This document shows positions 1 to 8,692 of a stretch of 64,000 nucleotides of DNA, piece after piece. The notes under the pieces were generated by a model that made no database searches, was not told the DNA's origin, and saw only the letters and a list, made by a program, of their open reading frames with translations. A program made the position numbers and the translations under genes. The stretch is taken from positions 2,350,680 to 2,414,679 of the forward strand of contig CP130741.1 in NCBI GenBank assembly GCA_030586155.1, written 5' to 3'. Numbering within the stretch: position 1 is the stretch's first letter; each line of letters starts with the position of its first letter. The DNA is from Eubacteriaceae bacterium ES3. GTDB lineage: Bacteria > Bacillota > Clostridia > Eubacteriales > Eubacteriaceae.

Positions 1-1302
1 TTTTTTCGGGACTGCCTTTAAAAAATAACTTGAACAGGGATAGACCTTCACCCCCTGCTCTAGGGCTGTTCTCACCATTGTCGATTCATCAGGGCCATCT
101 TTTAAACTCACCAATAAATGATGTCCTGCTTTTTCACCACTGATCTTTATTTTCCCCTCAAATATTTGTAAGGCTTCATTCAAAAAATCATGTTTTTCCC
201 GATAAACTTTGCGCATCCGGTTCAAATGTTTTTCATATTGACCACTGCTGATAAAACGGGCCAGCATTTTCTGTTCAAGAGTTGAGACGGATGACCCAAT
301 GTCATCATAAAGATTATGATAGCCGATCATCAAATCCTCCGGCAGAACCATATAAGAAATTCTAAAAGAGGGGGCTACCGATTTTGAAAAAGTCCCCATA
401 TAAATCACCCTACCGTTTTCATCAATACTTTTTAAGGACGGCAGCGGACGTTCATTATAACGAAACTCACTGTCATAGTCATCTTCGATAATATACATTG
501 CTTCCTGATGATTAGCCAAGTTAAGAAGTTTCATCCGGCGGTCAATGGGCATACTGATCCCCAACGGAAACTGATGAGAGGGCGTGACATAAATGGCAGC
601 ATCGCGATAATTTTTTAAGGGCTCAATTTGAATTCCTTTATGATCAATATCAATTGAATCAACAGAATTACCAATTTGCTTAAAAATATGATAAGCCTTT
701 AAATATACAGGGTTCTCAAGAATAACAGGCTTTTCCTTTCCCCAGATTAAACCCAGTGTTTGGAGCATTCTGTCCGTTCCAGTCCCAACAATAATCTGAT
801 CTTCCGTGCATTTGACGCCCCGACTCCGATAGAGAAGCTCAACCAAAGCTCGACGAAGTTCACTACTGCCCTGGGGATCAGGAAGTTTTAAAAGATCATC
901 ATCACTCTCACAAAAGATATTCTTAAACTCTTTTCTAAATGCCTCATAGGGGAAAAGTTGTTCATCTACTGCATTCGGTGAAAAATCGATATCTATCGCA
1001 ATTTCTTCACCTCTTTTTTGAACTGAACTATTGATATTTTCTTCATTCCCCTTAAAGTAGGGTTCTATCTCACAAACATAAAAACCTGATTTGGGAACGG
1101 CTTCAAGATAACCTTCTGCCACCAGCTGACTGTAAGCGGCATCTACCGTATTGACACTTACTGCCAACTGTAAAGAAAGTTTGCGTTTTGAAGGCAGTTT
1201 TTCCCCACTTTTCAAATGATTTCCAATAATTTGCGCCTTAATCTGCTCATATATTTCTTCGTATAAATGTTTTTCCTGGTTTTTAAATGTTATTGTCAGC
1301 AT
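1..1302 (-). CDS. MocR/PdxR-type transcriptional regulator (3' end outside window)
   Basis: Reading the minus strand from an ATG at 1302 gives an uninterrupted frame to the window edge, so the C-terminus is cut off. The first ~70 residues are a GntR-type winged helix (SGEKLPSKRKLS, then VNTVDAAYSQLVAEGYL). The rest is a type-I aminotransferase-like domain with the PLP-binding signatures EDDYDSEFRY and GTFSKSVAPSFRISY, the latter carrying the Schiff-base lysine. This fused architecture defines MocR regulators. It is divergent from a pyridoxal kinase gene, the classic PdxR arrangement, so it probably senses PLP and controls vitamin B6 salvage. Family assignment is firm; the PLP-sensing role is inferred from the neighbour. 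Confidence 0.9.
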   Translation of the reverse strand, partial: MLTITFKNQEKHLYEEIYEQIKAQIIGNHLKSGEKLPSKRKLSLQLAVSVNTVDAAYSQLVAEGYLEAVPKSGFYVCEIEPYFKGNEENINSSVQKRGEEIAIDIDFSPNAVDEQLFPYEAFRKEFKNIFCESDDDLLKLPDPQGSSELRRALVELLYRSRGVKCTEDQIIVGTGTDRMLQTLGLIWGKEKPVILENPVYLKAYHIFKQIGNSVDSIDIDHKGIQIEPLKNYRDAAIYVTPSHQFPLGISMPIDRRMKLLNLANHQEAMYIIEDDYDSEFRYNERPLPSLKSIDENGRVIYMGTFSKSVAPSFRISYMVLPEDLMIGYHNLYDDIGSSVSTLEQKMLARFISSGQYEKHLNRMRKVYREKHDFLNEALQIFEGKIKISGEKAGHHLLVSLKDGPDESTMVRTALEQGVKVYPCSSYFLKAVPKK

Positions 1303-1427
1303 AGCCCCTCTTTGATACTGTTAATTTTATTAAATCTGATTCTTTTAATAGGTTCAATAATAACTTATAATAATTAAATCAATCTAAAACGCAAAGTATT
1401 TGCGCTTTTACATTTTCAGGAGGACTT
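1303..1427. promoter_or_regulatory. Divergent pdxR-like/pdxK control region with short dyad
   Basis: This 125-base gap separates the MocR regulator from the kinase. It is AT-rich and holds a perfect dyad CGCAAA-GTA-TTTGCG at 1390-1404, about 24 bases before the kinase start, followed by a strong AGGAGG ribosome site at 1418-1423. The dyad is a candidate operator for the divergent regulator or a local mRNA hairpin. No clear consensus promoter was picked out. Confidence 0.5.
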
Positions 1428-2279
1428 ATGAAACAAAAACGCATTGCCGCTATTCACGATATATCCTGCGTTGGCCGATGTTCACTAACGGTCGCCCTAC
1501 CCATACTTTCGGCTGCCGGAATCGATACCGGTGTTTTGCCGACCGCTGTTTTGTCTACTCATACTGGGGGTTTTGAGAATTTCACCTACCGCGATCTAAC
1601 CCAGGACTTAACCCCTATCGCCAACCACTGGAAGTCACTTGATCTGAAATTCGATGCCTTATACAGCGGTTTTCTGGGCTCATATGAACAGATTGACCTG
1701 GTCTCAAACTTTTTTGATACATTTAGAGAAAATAGTACGCTTATTATGGTCGATCCGGTCATGGCTGATAATGGCGAGTTTTATTCTGTTTATTCTCCAG
1801 AAATGGCCAAAGGGATGGCTCGACTCTGTGCTAAAGCAGATATCATCGTCCCCAATCTGACAGAAGCAGCCTTTATGCTGGATCAGCCATATCGAGGGGA
1901 AGACTACGATGAAGACTATGTGATAGACCTACTGAGGCGTTTGGCTGATCTTGGGGCTAAAAAAATCGTCTTAACCGGCATCTCTTACGATGAAACTAAA
2001 CTGGGAGCAGCAACTTATGATTCTGAAACAGGCCTCTATTCATATGTTCACAATGAACGTATTTCTGATCACTTCCACGGTACTGGTGATGTTTTTGGCA
2101 GCACTCTGCTGGCCGCCCTTTTAAACGGTTTTGAGCTCACTGACGCGACACAGATAGCCGTTGATTATACTCGTGAAACGATCATTAAAACGCTTTTATA
2201 CGATCAGGAACGTCGTTACGGTGTCTGTTTTGAAAAAGCAATCCCCTATCTCATCAAACGTTTGAATCTTTCTGAATAA
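1428..2279 (+). CDS. pdxK: Pyridoxal/pyridoxamine kinase (PdxK/PdxY type)
   Basis: The product (283 residues) is a ribokinase-fold vitamin B6 kinase that phosphorylates pyridoxal, pyridoxine or pyridoxamine with ATP in the cytoplasm. Family hallmarks are the N-terminal HDISCVGRCSLT stretch, LSTHTGGF in the substrate pocket, MVDPVMADNG, and the C-terminal anion-hole motif FHGTGDVFGS with the catalytic aspartate. The length is typical. The ATG is chosen for the AGGAGG ribosome site 5 bases upstream. It is monocistronic, ends at a hairpin, and is divergent from a PdxR-type regulator that probably controls it. PLP supply suits a region encoding several PLP enzymes (CysK, YgeX, desulfurase), though that link is only contextual. 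Confidence 0.92.
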   Translation: MKQKRIAAIHDISCVGRCSLTVALPILSAAGIDTGVLPTAVLSTHTGGFENFTYRDLTQDLTPIANHWKSLDLKFDALYSGFLGSYEQIDLVSNFFDTFRENSTLIMVDPVMADNGEFYSVYSPEMAKGMARLCAKADIIVPNLTEAAFMLDQPYRGEDYDEDYVIDLLRRLADLGAKKIVLTGISYDETKLGAATYDSETGLYSYVHNERISDHFHGTGDVFGSTLLAALLNGFELTDATQIAVDYTRETIIKTLLYDQERRYGVCFEKAIPYLIKRLNLSE

Positions 2280-2302
2280 ATCTTTTAAAGCATAAAATAC
2301 TA

Positions 2303-2342
2303 GAAATGCCTGGCCGAATTATTATATTCTGCCAGGCATTTC
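2303..2342. terminator. Convergent-gene hairpin after pdxK
   Basis: A perfect 12-bp stem (GAAATGCCTGGC / GCCAGGCATTTC) encloses a 16-base loop between the convergent pdxK and recX genes. It lacks a long T run on either side, so it is a probable but not ideal bidirectional terminator. Confidence 0.5.
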
Positions 2343-2440
2343 AACTCATTAAACATCTTTGAAAAACTTTGTAAGAAAATCCAATTCCATATTTACACCG
2401 GCTTTTCATTTACAATCTATTATTGTCCCGATAAATTCTT

Positions 2441-3073
2441 TTACCGTTCATTATCCAACAGTCTTTGAATACTTTCATAGTCATACCCCCGCAGGGCCAG
2501 ATTATTAATAAGGCGCTGCTTCAGCTCATATCCCTCGTAACCTTTTTTCTTTAATTTCTCAGCTGCCTTCTGAAAATCTTTTTCAAGGCGCTTAAAGCGT
2601 TCTTCTTTATCCTGCTGATCCTCCAGCCATTCAAGATTATTAACAGCCTCCAAAACCATCTGATGATTATAACCTAAACGCATCAGTTTTTCATAGAGCT
2701 TTTTCTGACGTTCGCGAACAGACTTTCCTTTAACCGTAGATTCATACTTGACCGCAAGTGTTACACATAGCTTTTTTTCTTTTTCCAGCGAAAAATAGTC
2801 ATCTAATTTTTGCAGTAAATGATCAGCTAAACCTCTTTTTTCCAAATCATAATAAATTCTCTTTCGTCCATATTTTTTTACTGCTTCATTATTAGACAAA
2901 TAGCTATTCAAATACTGTTGGTCATCCACATAGTGGTATTCCCGGAGTCGCTCCATAACTTTGACAATCACTTCCTCAGAGAAGCCTTTTTTTCTTAAAT
3001 GTTCAAGCACTTCATTCTCAGTACGACTTCGGTAGGACAAAAACCTGACTGCTGCTTCCATGCATTTCTCCAT
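2441..3073 (-). CDS. recX: RecX recombination regulator
   Basis: RecX binds RecA and modulates its filament and coprotease activities. The product (210 residues from the chosen start) has the all-helical repeated RecX fold: FLSYRSRTENEVLEHLRKKG at the N-terminus, YVDDQQYLNSYL in the second helical unit, KYGRKRIYYDLEKRGL, and a C-terminal repeat ending LALRGYDYESIQRLL. The length is usual for Firmicutes. An ATG four codons upstream (3085) is possible, but the ATG at 3073 sits correctly behind GGAGGGG. A terminator for the upstream gene ends just before it, so recX may need its own promoter. Confidence 0.9.
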   Translation of the reverse strand: MEKCMEAAVRFLSYRSRTENEVLEHLRKKGFSEEVIVKVMERLREYHYVDDQQYLNSYLSNNEAVKKYGRKRIYYDLEKRGLADHLLQKLDDYFSLEKEKKLCVTLAVKYESTVKGKSVRERQKKLYEKLMRLGYNHQMVLEAVNNLEWLEDQQDKEERFKRLEKDFQKAAEKLKKKGYEGYELKQRLINNLALRGYDYESIQRLLDNER

Positions 3074-3083
3074 ATTCCCCTCC

Positions 3084-3108
3084 ATTAAAAAAACACCTTG
3101 CGGTGTTT
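3084..3108 (-). terminator. Rho-independent terminator overlapping a stop codon
   Basis: On the minus strand AAACACC-gcaa-GGTGTTT is followed by a T run. The stem begins inside the TAA stop of the gene at 3107-3655, and the T run ends at the recX ribosome site, so the element separates two tightly packed genes. Confidence 0.8.
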
Positions 3109-3655
3109 ATTTTATTGCTTTAATCTGATTCAGGACAGTCTGGAAATCAGACGTTTCAGCTAAGGTTGCCGTCTGACGAATCAGCACAAGGGGATCACCA
3201 TTCGGATAAATTCGCGAATAAGCATCTGATAATCGTTCGGCTTCATCCAGCGATGCCATCATCCCCACAACCTGGTCATCACACAGCACCAGGACGCCAT
3301 TGGTATTAATTTTAAGTCCTGCTTCAAGTAATACCGTCATGCAGGTTTCAACGTTAAGGCTATCTTCAACTCGGCAAGATTTCAACTCAACTTCCTGGTC
3401 AATAAAAATATCATCGTTCCCGTAATAATCCTGATACCGGGCTTCAATCTGACCGATTGCATCCTCATAAATCCCTGCTGATTGGATATATCCAAGGCTC
3501 TCACCCTGATAAAAAATCTCGTATCCTTGCGTCTGGGCGCTAACAACACCCACAGATATCAAAATGACAATAATCGTTAAGGTAATAATTGTCTGTCTTC
3601 GTTTCTTTAATTTTCGTTCTTTTCTTCTTATCTCGCGTTCTGCTGAAATTTCCAT
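3107..3655 (-). CDS. Membrane-anchored extracytoplasmic protein of unknown function
   Basis: I do not recognise a named family. The protein (about 182 residues) starts with a very basic stretch (RRKERKLKKRR), then one hydrophobic segment at about residues 22-41, then an acidic soluble domain that is probably outside the cell. The segment YEIFYQGESLGYIQSAGIYEDAI resembles the short domain found ahead of G5/peptidase modules in Firmicute wall proteins, but no catalytic module follows. Two cysteines (SCRVED, VETCMT) could form a disulfide. The ATG at 3655 is preferred over a GTG two codons upstream because GGGGTG precedes it. The next gene upstream has the same basic-plus-one-helix N-terminus. 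Confidence 0.6.
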   Translation of the reverse strand: MEISAEREIRRKERKLKKRRQTIITLTIIVILISVGVVSAQTQGYEIFYQGESLGYIQSAGIYEDAIGQIEARYQDYYGNDDIFIDQEVELKSCRVEDSLNVETCMTVLLEAGLKINTNGVLVLCDDQVVGMMASLDEAERLSDAYSRIYPNGDPLVLIRQTATLAETSDFQTVLNQIKAIK

Positions 3656-3738
3656 AGTCACCCCGTCAAATAATTGTTACTTCTTGTTTACATTTTAGCA
3701 TTATTTGTACGTCATTTCAACACTTTTATCTAAATCAT

Positions 3739-5073
3739 TTACAATTCTTCATCATTCCAACCAACAATTTTTATAATCCGCATCTGTGGATAGCCATAAG
3801 CAGAGGCTGGATAATTAATTCGATCAGTGGTATTGGAATTAATCAGGTAGTCAACGATATCGCCGCTATCGTCTTCAACAACATTAGTCACAATCACAGA
3901 GTGCATCCAGTTATCTTCGTATCCGTATTGCAGGATATCGCCTTCCTGCCCGGAAAACAGATTATCATCTACAACTGCCACCAGACCATAACCTGAATTA
4001 TATGAAGCATAGGAATAAAATTCATTGACTCCCGTAAAACTGGGACTTCTACCGTAATCTTCCTGGTAAGCATCAACATTTTCTCCATACCATTTCCACT
4101 GCTCATACAGGTCCCCATCTGTATCCATCGGGATCCCACCGGCAAACAAACACTGCGAAATATAATTATTACAATTTCCGCCATATGTGTCATAAACACC
4201 ATAAATGCTATCGTTTCGCACGACCTCAATGGGGTCAACCCATTTCAAGGCGTATTTTACAGCTGCCTCGCGATCATAGTCATTTTCAGCCTCGGTAATC
4301 CTTTCCTGACTCATTCCATTATTAAAACCAAGTTTCTGAGCTTCGTTATCTGCAACAGCATCAAAAGCGCTGTTTAAAAGCTCCTGCTCAGCTTGATAAG
4401 GCTCAAGGCCTTCATCCACTGCCGCCTCGATCATCAAAAAACTGTCTTCTTCTTTGTAATGTTCACTGATCATATAACCTGCTGCCGTTTCTACCAGTGT
4501 AAAATAATGTTCGATTCCGCTGCTTGAGGAGTCAGTATTCGCCAGAAAAGAAAAATTGACGGTATGATCCTCTAGAACCGATACTTCAATTTCGCCATAG
4601 CTTTCTGATACATCAGTAAAGGTCAAACCACATAAATAAGAAGACATTGTCAGGTCATTGCTTTGACCACTGCGAAGCTCAATCATATACTGAAGAGCCG
4701 CCTGATTCAACTTCGCATTTTCAGCCTCGGGCTCATAGAAAAGTGTTGTAATATCAGTGGAAGTTAGACTAGACAAATCGTCAAAATTTACTCTGAAAAA
4801 ATTTTCAATTGGCATTAGAATTTCATCATCAACTTCGACATCACCATCACGAACTATTATTTCAGAAGATTTTGTTTCTTGTATCTCAGAAGGCGTAGTA
4901 TTACGCTGCTCTTTAGCTACCGTCTCCTCAACTACCACTTCCTGATCAGCGAAGGCATTGACACAAACAACTCCCAGCACCACCATAATAAGCAGACTCA
5001 TCCCGATGGTTATTCGTTTTTTACGACGTTTTTGTCTGATGATTCTTCTTTTTTGGGGGCTGATTTTTTTCAT
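3739..5073 (-). CDS. Membrane-anchored protein with C-terminal amidase-like (Amidase_6) domain
   Basis: A 444-residue protein with a basic N-terminus (KRRIIRQKRRKKR), one hydrophobic segment at about residues 22-42, and an extracytoplasmic remainder. The last ~190 residues match the putative amidase domain fold: YALKWVDP at its start, GGNCNNYISQCLFAGG carrying a cysteine-asparagine pair typical of the family, and WMHSVIVTNV supplying a histidine. Such domains are NlpC/P60-like and often act on cell wall peptides. The middle section (residues ~80-240) has no recognisable domain. The start is supported by AAAGGA eight bases upstream. Catalytic activity is inferred from the motif only. Confidence 0.7.
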   Translation of the reverse strand: MKKISPQKRRIIRQKRRKKRITIGMSLLIMVVLGVVCVNAFADQEVVVEETVAKEQRNTTPSEIQETKSSEIIVRDGDVEVDDEILMPIENFFRVNFDDLSSLTSTDITTLFYEPEAENAKLNQAALQYMIELRSGQSNDLTMSSYLCGLTFTDVSESYGEIEVSVLEDHTVNFSFLANTDSSSSGIEHYFTLVETAAGYMISEHYKEEDSFLMIEAAVDEGLEPYQAEQELLNSAFDAVADNEAQKLGFNNGMSQERITEAENDYDREAAVKYALKWVDPIEVVRNDSIYGVYDTYGGNCNNYISQCLFAGGIPMDTDGDLYEQWKWYGENVDAYQEDYGRSPSFTGVNEFYSYASYNSGYGLVAVVDDNLFSGQEGDILQYGYEDNWMHSVIVTNVVEDDSGDIVDYLINSNTTDRINYPASAYGYPQMRIIKIVGWNDEEL

Positions 5074-5148
5074 TTGTTATCCTTTCGTAAAGCATTTGTA
5101 ACAATTGTACAACTTCCATGTGAAGGTTTTGTGACAAATCATGAGATT

Positions 5149-5586
5149 TTAAATCTTTATCTCAAAATAATCGCCTTGCTTAATTAAACCTTCTTTCTTA
5201 ACTTCTGCAAAAATTACATCATCAACAAGTGGACAATACTGTCCCGTTTCAGATAACGCACACCCAAAACACTGTTTTCCGCTCTCCGTTATTTCGATCT
5301 CGGCCTGTTCAAAACAAATTATTGCTCCCACCTGCAAATCTCTTTTATCAACATCTGAAATCAGAATGTTGGCAATAAAACGTTTTGTACATAACCCCTG
5401 TTCTCTTACTTCTCCTAAAGAACCGGCTACACTTTTTGTCATCAGACTTAATTGTCTGCTGCCTTTTTTTCCATGAAAATCATTTTGTATGCCAAAATCT
5501 TTAATCAACCTAACTGGTTTGTAAAGATCTTCGGTTACCCCTTTACTGATACTTCTTGTTATTTGCACAATATTGCCACTAGTCAT
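5149..5586 (-). CDS. MOSC-domain protein
   Basis: A stand-alone MOSC domain (145 residues), the beta-barrel module found at the C-terminus of molybdenum cofactor sulfurase and in YiiM/YuaD-type proteins. Seen features: N-terminal barrel strand with ITRSISKG, the GIQNDFHGKKGSRQLSLM signature, and a cysteine pair GKQCFGCAL in the region where MOSC proteins carry a conserved sulfur-carrying cysteine. Stand-alone MOSC proteins are linked to Mo-cofactor sulfuration or N-hydroxylated base detoxification. A part in handling the terminal S/Se ligand of the Mo hydroxylases 20-45 kb away is possible but only inferred. GAGGTG precedes the ATG. Confidence 0.8.
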   Translation of the reverse strand: MTSGNIVQITRSISKGVTEDLYKPVRLIKDFGIQNDFHGKKGSRQLSLMTKSVAGSLGEVREQGLCTKRFIANILISDVDKRDLQVGAIICFEQAEIEITESGKQCFGCALSETGQYCPLVDDVIFAEVKKEGLIKQGDYFEIKI

Positions 5587-5629
5587 ATTAATTCACCTCG
5601 TTTATATTATTGTACCTAAATTCAGACAA

Positions 5630-5671
5630 AAAGAAAACCGTGAAAAAAGTCATTTAACTTTGTTCACGGTT
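5630..5671 (-). terminator. Terminator of the tRNA operon
   Basis: The minus strand carries AACCGTGAA, an 18-base loop, TTCACGGTT and a T-rich tail (TTCTTTTT) just beyond the last tRNA, a plausible rho-independent terminator. Confidence 0.75.
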
Positions 5672-5698
5672 ATATTATATGATTAAATACAGCTTTGG

Positions 5699-5774
<76 letters not shown>

Positions 5775-5780
5775 ATAAAA

Positions 5781-5857
5781 TGGTGGGCCTTCAGGGGCTC
5801 GAACCCCGGACCTACCGGTTATGAGCCGGTTGCTCTAACCAACTGAGCTAAAGGCCC
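5781..5857 (-). tRNA. tRNA with CAU anticodon (Met or Ile2)
   Basis: A 77-base cloverleaf with encoded CCA, acceptor GGGCCTT/AAGGCCC and anticodon loop CTCATAA. CAU can be elongator Met, or Ile2 if the C is lysidinylated. The TTTAGCTCAGTTGGTTAGAG and GGCTCATAACC parts resemble Firmicute Ile2, but I cannot settle identity by eye. It is not an initiator type, since the acceptor has a normal first base pair. Confidence 0.9.
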
Positions 5858-5878
5858 CCACAAATGTTCATAAAAAAA

Positions 5879-5955
5879 TGGTCGAGGTGAGAGGATTCGA
5901 ACCTCCGGCCCCATGGTCCCAAACCATGTGCGCTACCAAACTGCGCTACACCTCG
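5879..5955 (-). tRNA. tRNA-Pro (TGG)
   Basis: A 77-base cloverleaf with encoded CCA, acceptor CGAGGTG/CACCTCG, anticodon loop TTTGGGA (UGG) and T-arm GGTTCGAATCC. It is the first gene of the three-tRNA operon. Confidence 0.95.
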
Positions 5956-5968
5956 ATACAACGTTGTT

Positions 5969-5997
5969 ATTATAACAAATTGCTTTGTTAGTGTCAA
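5969..5997 (-). promoter_or_regulatory. Consensus sigma-A promoter of the tRNA operon
   Basis: The minus strand has TTGACA (5992-5997), a 17-base spacer and TATAAT (5969-5974), a perfect consensus placed about 14 bases before tRNA-Pro, as expected for a stable RNA operon. Confidence 0.92.
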
Positions 5998-6110
5998 GCA
6001 CTTTTTTATTTTCTTTTCAGAAAATCATCCGAATCACTTGACGACTTGCTTATTTTAGCACAATAACATTACCCATTGCAATACTTTTTTTTCATTTTTT
6101 TATATTTTTT

Positions 6111-8489
6111 TTATTCACGAATATCTTTTTTCTTTTGTTTCTGCCTCTTTAAGAAAATCGCCTCCGTTCGGTCGATCAGCCAGATTGATGTATGCATAAC
6201 CGGATAAATTAAAATCATGTTTATCGCTGTTATTAGCGCCATCGGCAGCGTAAACGCTCCCGGCGAAACCAGGTAAAAAAAGGGATCGAAAACAAAGACT
6301 GCCACTAAGAATAAAAAAGTCATAGCCAGAAACATTAGTAATCTTTTGTTAGTAAGAGGCCGACTAACTCTAAATAGAATAGCCAAACCGGTAATTCCCG
6401 CAGCAATCACCGATAAAGTTGATTTTTCCTGATAGGATAAACCCAAATAGTCTCCAACAAACATAATCACTAGTACATTAATAACAATCGCCAGTGCACC
6501 TGGTAAAGCTTTTCGAATGACTGTTTCCAGAAAATTACCACTAACCCGATTACGATTAGGCTCAAGGGCCAAATATACCGAAGGAATTCCCGTTGTTAAA
6601 GCACCAACCAGGGTCAACTGAATTGGAACGAAGGGATAAGCCTGATTGGCTACCAAAAGAATAATAGCCAACATTAACGAGAATAAGGTTTTGACTAAGA
6701 ACAAGGACGCCGCGCGACTGATATTATTTATTACCCGGCGTCCTTCCATCAGGACACGGGTAAAACCGGAAAAATCAGAATCTAAAAGCACAACCTGGGA
6801 AACCTGACGCACAGCGTCGCTTCCTTTAGCCATTGCAATACTGCAATCAGCTTCTCGAAGTGCCAGTATATCATTGACCCCATCACCGGTCATTGCAACA
6901 GTATGTCCCTTTTCTTTAAGAGTTTTTATAATTAGTTGTTTCTGATTTGGACTTACCCGACCAAAAACGCTGTACTTAAGTGCTGCCTGGACAACCGCAT
7001 CGTCGGTTTCTAAGATTTTACAATCAATATATGAATTCCAACGCAAAAGACCTGCCCTTCTGGCAACTTGAGCAACAGTCAGGGGATTGTCTCCGGAAAT
7101 CACCTTAATTGATACACCCTGATTAGCAAAATATTCCAGCGTTCTTTTGGCTTCTTTTCTAATTTTATCCCCTAATAAAATCAGGGCAACAATATTCAGA
7201 TTTTCTGGCAATTCAGCCTTTTCGCCGAATGGTTCGTCCGAATGACAAAGACATAAAACACGCTGACCTTCACGGGCATAGCCTTCCACTTTATCACGAA
7301 TCTCGTCATATCGGTTTTTCAGCACAAATTCGGGTGCACCGATCACATAACTTCCAATCCCCTTAAAATGCGCACCACTATATTTACGCTCTGAGGAAAA
7401 GTGAATTACCTCGTCACAGTCCCAATTTTGGACTTCACCCTGAAAAGATTCCCGCAAAGCTTTTGCTGTCGGGTTTTCATCTTTGACATTAGCAACAAGG
7501 GCGCGTAAGGCTTTAACTGGATTTTTTTCAGCCAAAAGGGTCTCAACCGATAAAACCTCCATATTTCCTTCCGTGATAGTACCGGTTTTATCCAAACACA
7601 AGACATCCACCCGGGCCAGAGTCTCAATCGCATAAAGTTCTGATACCAGTATTTGATGACGTCCCAATCGAATCACCCCCACTGCCAGCGCCACACTGGT
7701 TAGCAGTACCAAACCCTGGGGAATCATTCCAATTATGGCCGCAACAACAGAAACTACCGCCGTTTCCAGGGGAAGATCCTGTACAAAAATTTGCTTGTAA
7801 AAAAGAAGCAGTCCAATCGGTACAATTAAAGCCCCAACTACCCGAACAATCAGCCTCAGCAATCTCATGATTTCAGAATCAGATACTTTTACAGCCTTAA
7901 CCTGATCAATCAGCTGAGAAGCATAATTCTGGGATCCTACAGCTGTTGCACAAACATAAGCCTGCCCTGAAACAACAAAACTGCCTGATAACAGCGATTC
8001 ACCCTTAAGCTTGGAAATGGTATCCGATTCACCTGTAAGTAACGCCTCATTAACTTCCAGTTCTCCCTCTAAAACAATAGAATCAGTGGGGATCTGGTTT
8101 CCTGCTTTTAATAGAATTATTTCATCAAGAACAATATCTTCAAAACCTAACTCGATTATTTTTCCATCGCGCAAAACAGACGCAAGCGGCTGAGTCATCA
8201 ATGTCAGTCGATCTACCGTTTGCTTGGCTTTGACTTCCTGAACAATGCCGATAATCGTATTAATCACAACAATATTGATAAACAGCAGATTTTTATATGA
8301 GCCGACAGAAAAAACCATTAGAGCCAGGATCAGATTTAAAAGATTAAATAAGCTTAGCGTATTTTCACGTATAATCCGACCAACGGTTCTGGTTTTCGAT
8401 TCGGGTTGTTGATTAACTTTTCCTTCCCGGATTCTTTCTTCAACCTGTTTTCCAGTAAGACCAGTTTCAGGATTGATTTTATTTATCAA
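6111..8489 (-). CDS. P-type cation-transporting ATPase (CtpE/YfgQ-like)
   Basis: A 792-residue P-type ATPase with the full catalytic set: ALLTGESD in the actuator domain near residue 150, the phosphorylation motif CLDKTGTITEG near residue 300, the hinge AMTGDGVNDILALREADCSIAM, and about ten predicted membrane helices. It has no N-terminal CxxC metal-binding domain, so it is not a copper/cadmium P1B pump. The helix-4 motif IPQGL in place of IPEGL and the compact length match the CtpE/YfgQ group, whose mycobacterial member has been linked to calcium uptake; the ion here is therefore uncertain. It is monocistronic between the tRNA operon and yqeY. Confidence 0.88.
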   Translation of the reverse strand: MINKINPETGLTGKQVEERIREGKVNQQPESKTRTVGRIIRENTLSLFNLLNLILALMVFSVGSYKNLLFINIVVINTIIGIVQEVKAKQTVDRLTLMTQPLASVLRDGKIIELGFEDIVLDEIILLKAGNQIPTDSIVLEGELEVNEALLTGESDTISKLKGESLLSGSFVVSGQAYVCATAVGSQNYASQLIDQVKAVKVSDSEIMRLLRLIVRVVGALIVPIGLLLFYKQIFVQDLPLETAVVSVVAAIIGMIPQGLVLLTSVALAVGVIRLGRHQILVSELYAIETLARVDVLCLDKTGTITEGNMEVLSVETLLAEKNPVKALRALVANVKDENPTAKALRESFQGEVQNWDCDEVIHFSSERKYSGAHFKGIGSYVIGAPEFVLKNRYDEIRDKVEGYAREGQRVLCLCHSDEPFGEKAELPENLNIVALILLGDKIRKEAKRTLEYFANQGVSIKVISGDNPLTVAQVARRAGLLRWNSYIDCKILETDDAVVQAALKYSVFGRVSPNQKQLIIKTLKEKGHTVAMTGDGVNDILALREADCSIAMAKGSDAVRQVSQVVLLDSDFSGFTRVLMEGRRVINNISRAASLFLVKTLFSLMLAIILLVANQAYPFVPIQLTLVGALTTGIPSVYLALEPNRNRVSGNFLETVIRKALPGALAIVINVLVIMFVGDYLGLSYQEKSTLSVIAAGITGLAILFRVSRPLTNKRLLMFLAMTFLFLVAVFVFDPFFYLVSPGAFTLPMALITAINMILIYPVMHTSIWLIDRTEAIFLKRQKQKKKDIRE

Positions 8490-8645
8490 TACATGCCTCC
8501 TGCCAAAAATAATTGCTGCATTATAACATTTGAGTCTTAAATAATCCTAGCAACAGCGCCAATCATTGATCCTAAACCTTTTTTAAATCCGGCTATGCTC
8601 CTATCCATAAGTAATAAAAACCGGATCTATGCCTGAGCTTACACA

Positions 8646-8687
8646 GAAAAAACCCGCACCAATTAATAATCTTAATTGGTGCGGGTT
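8646..8687 (-). terminator. Strong terminator after yqeY
   Basis: A perfect 16-bp stem (AACCCGCACCAATTAA and its complement) with a 5-base loop is followed on the minus strand by TTTTTTCTGTG. It closes the prmA-to-yqeY run. Confidence 0.93.
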
Positions 8688-8692
8688 AAAAT

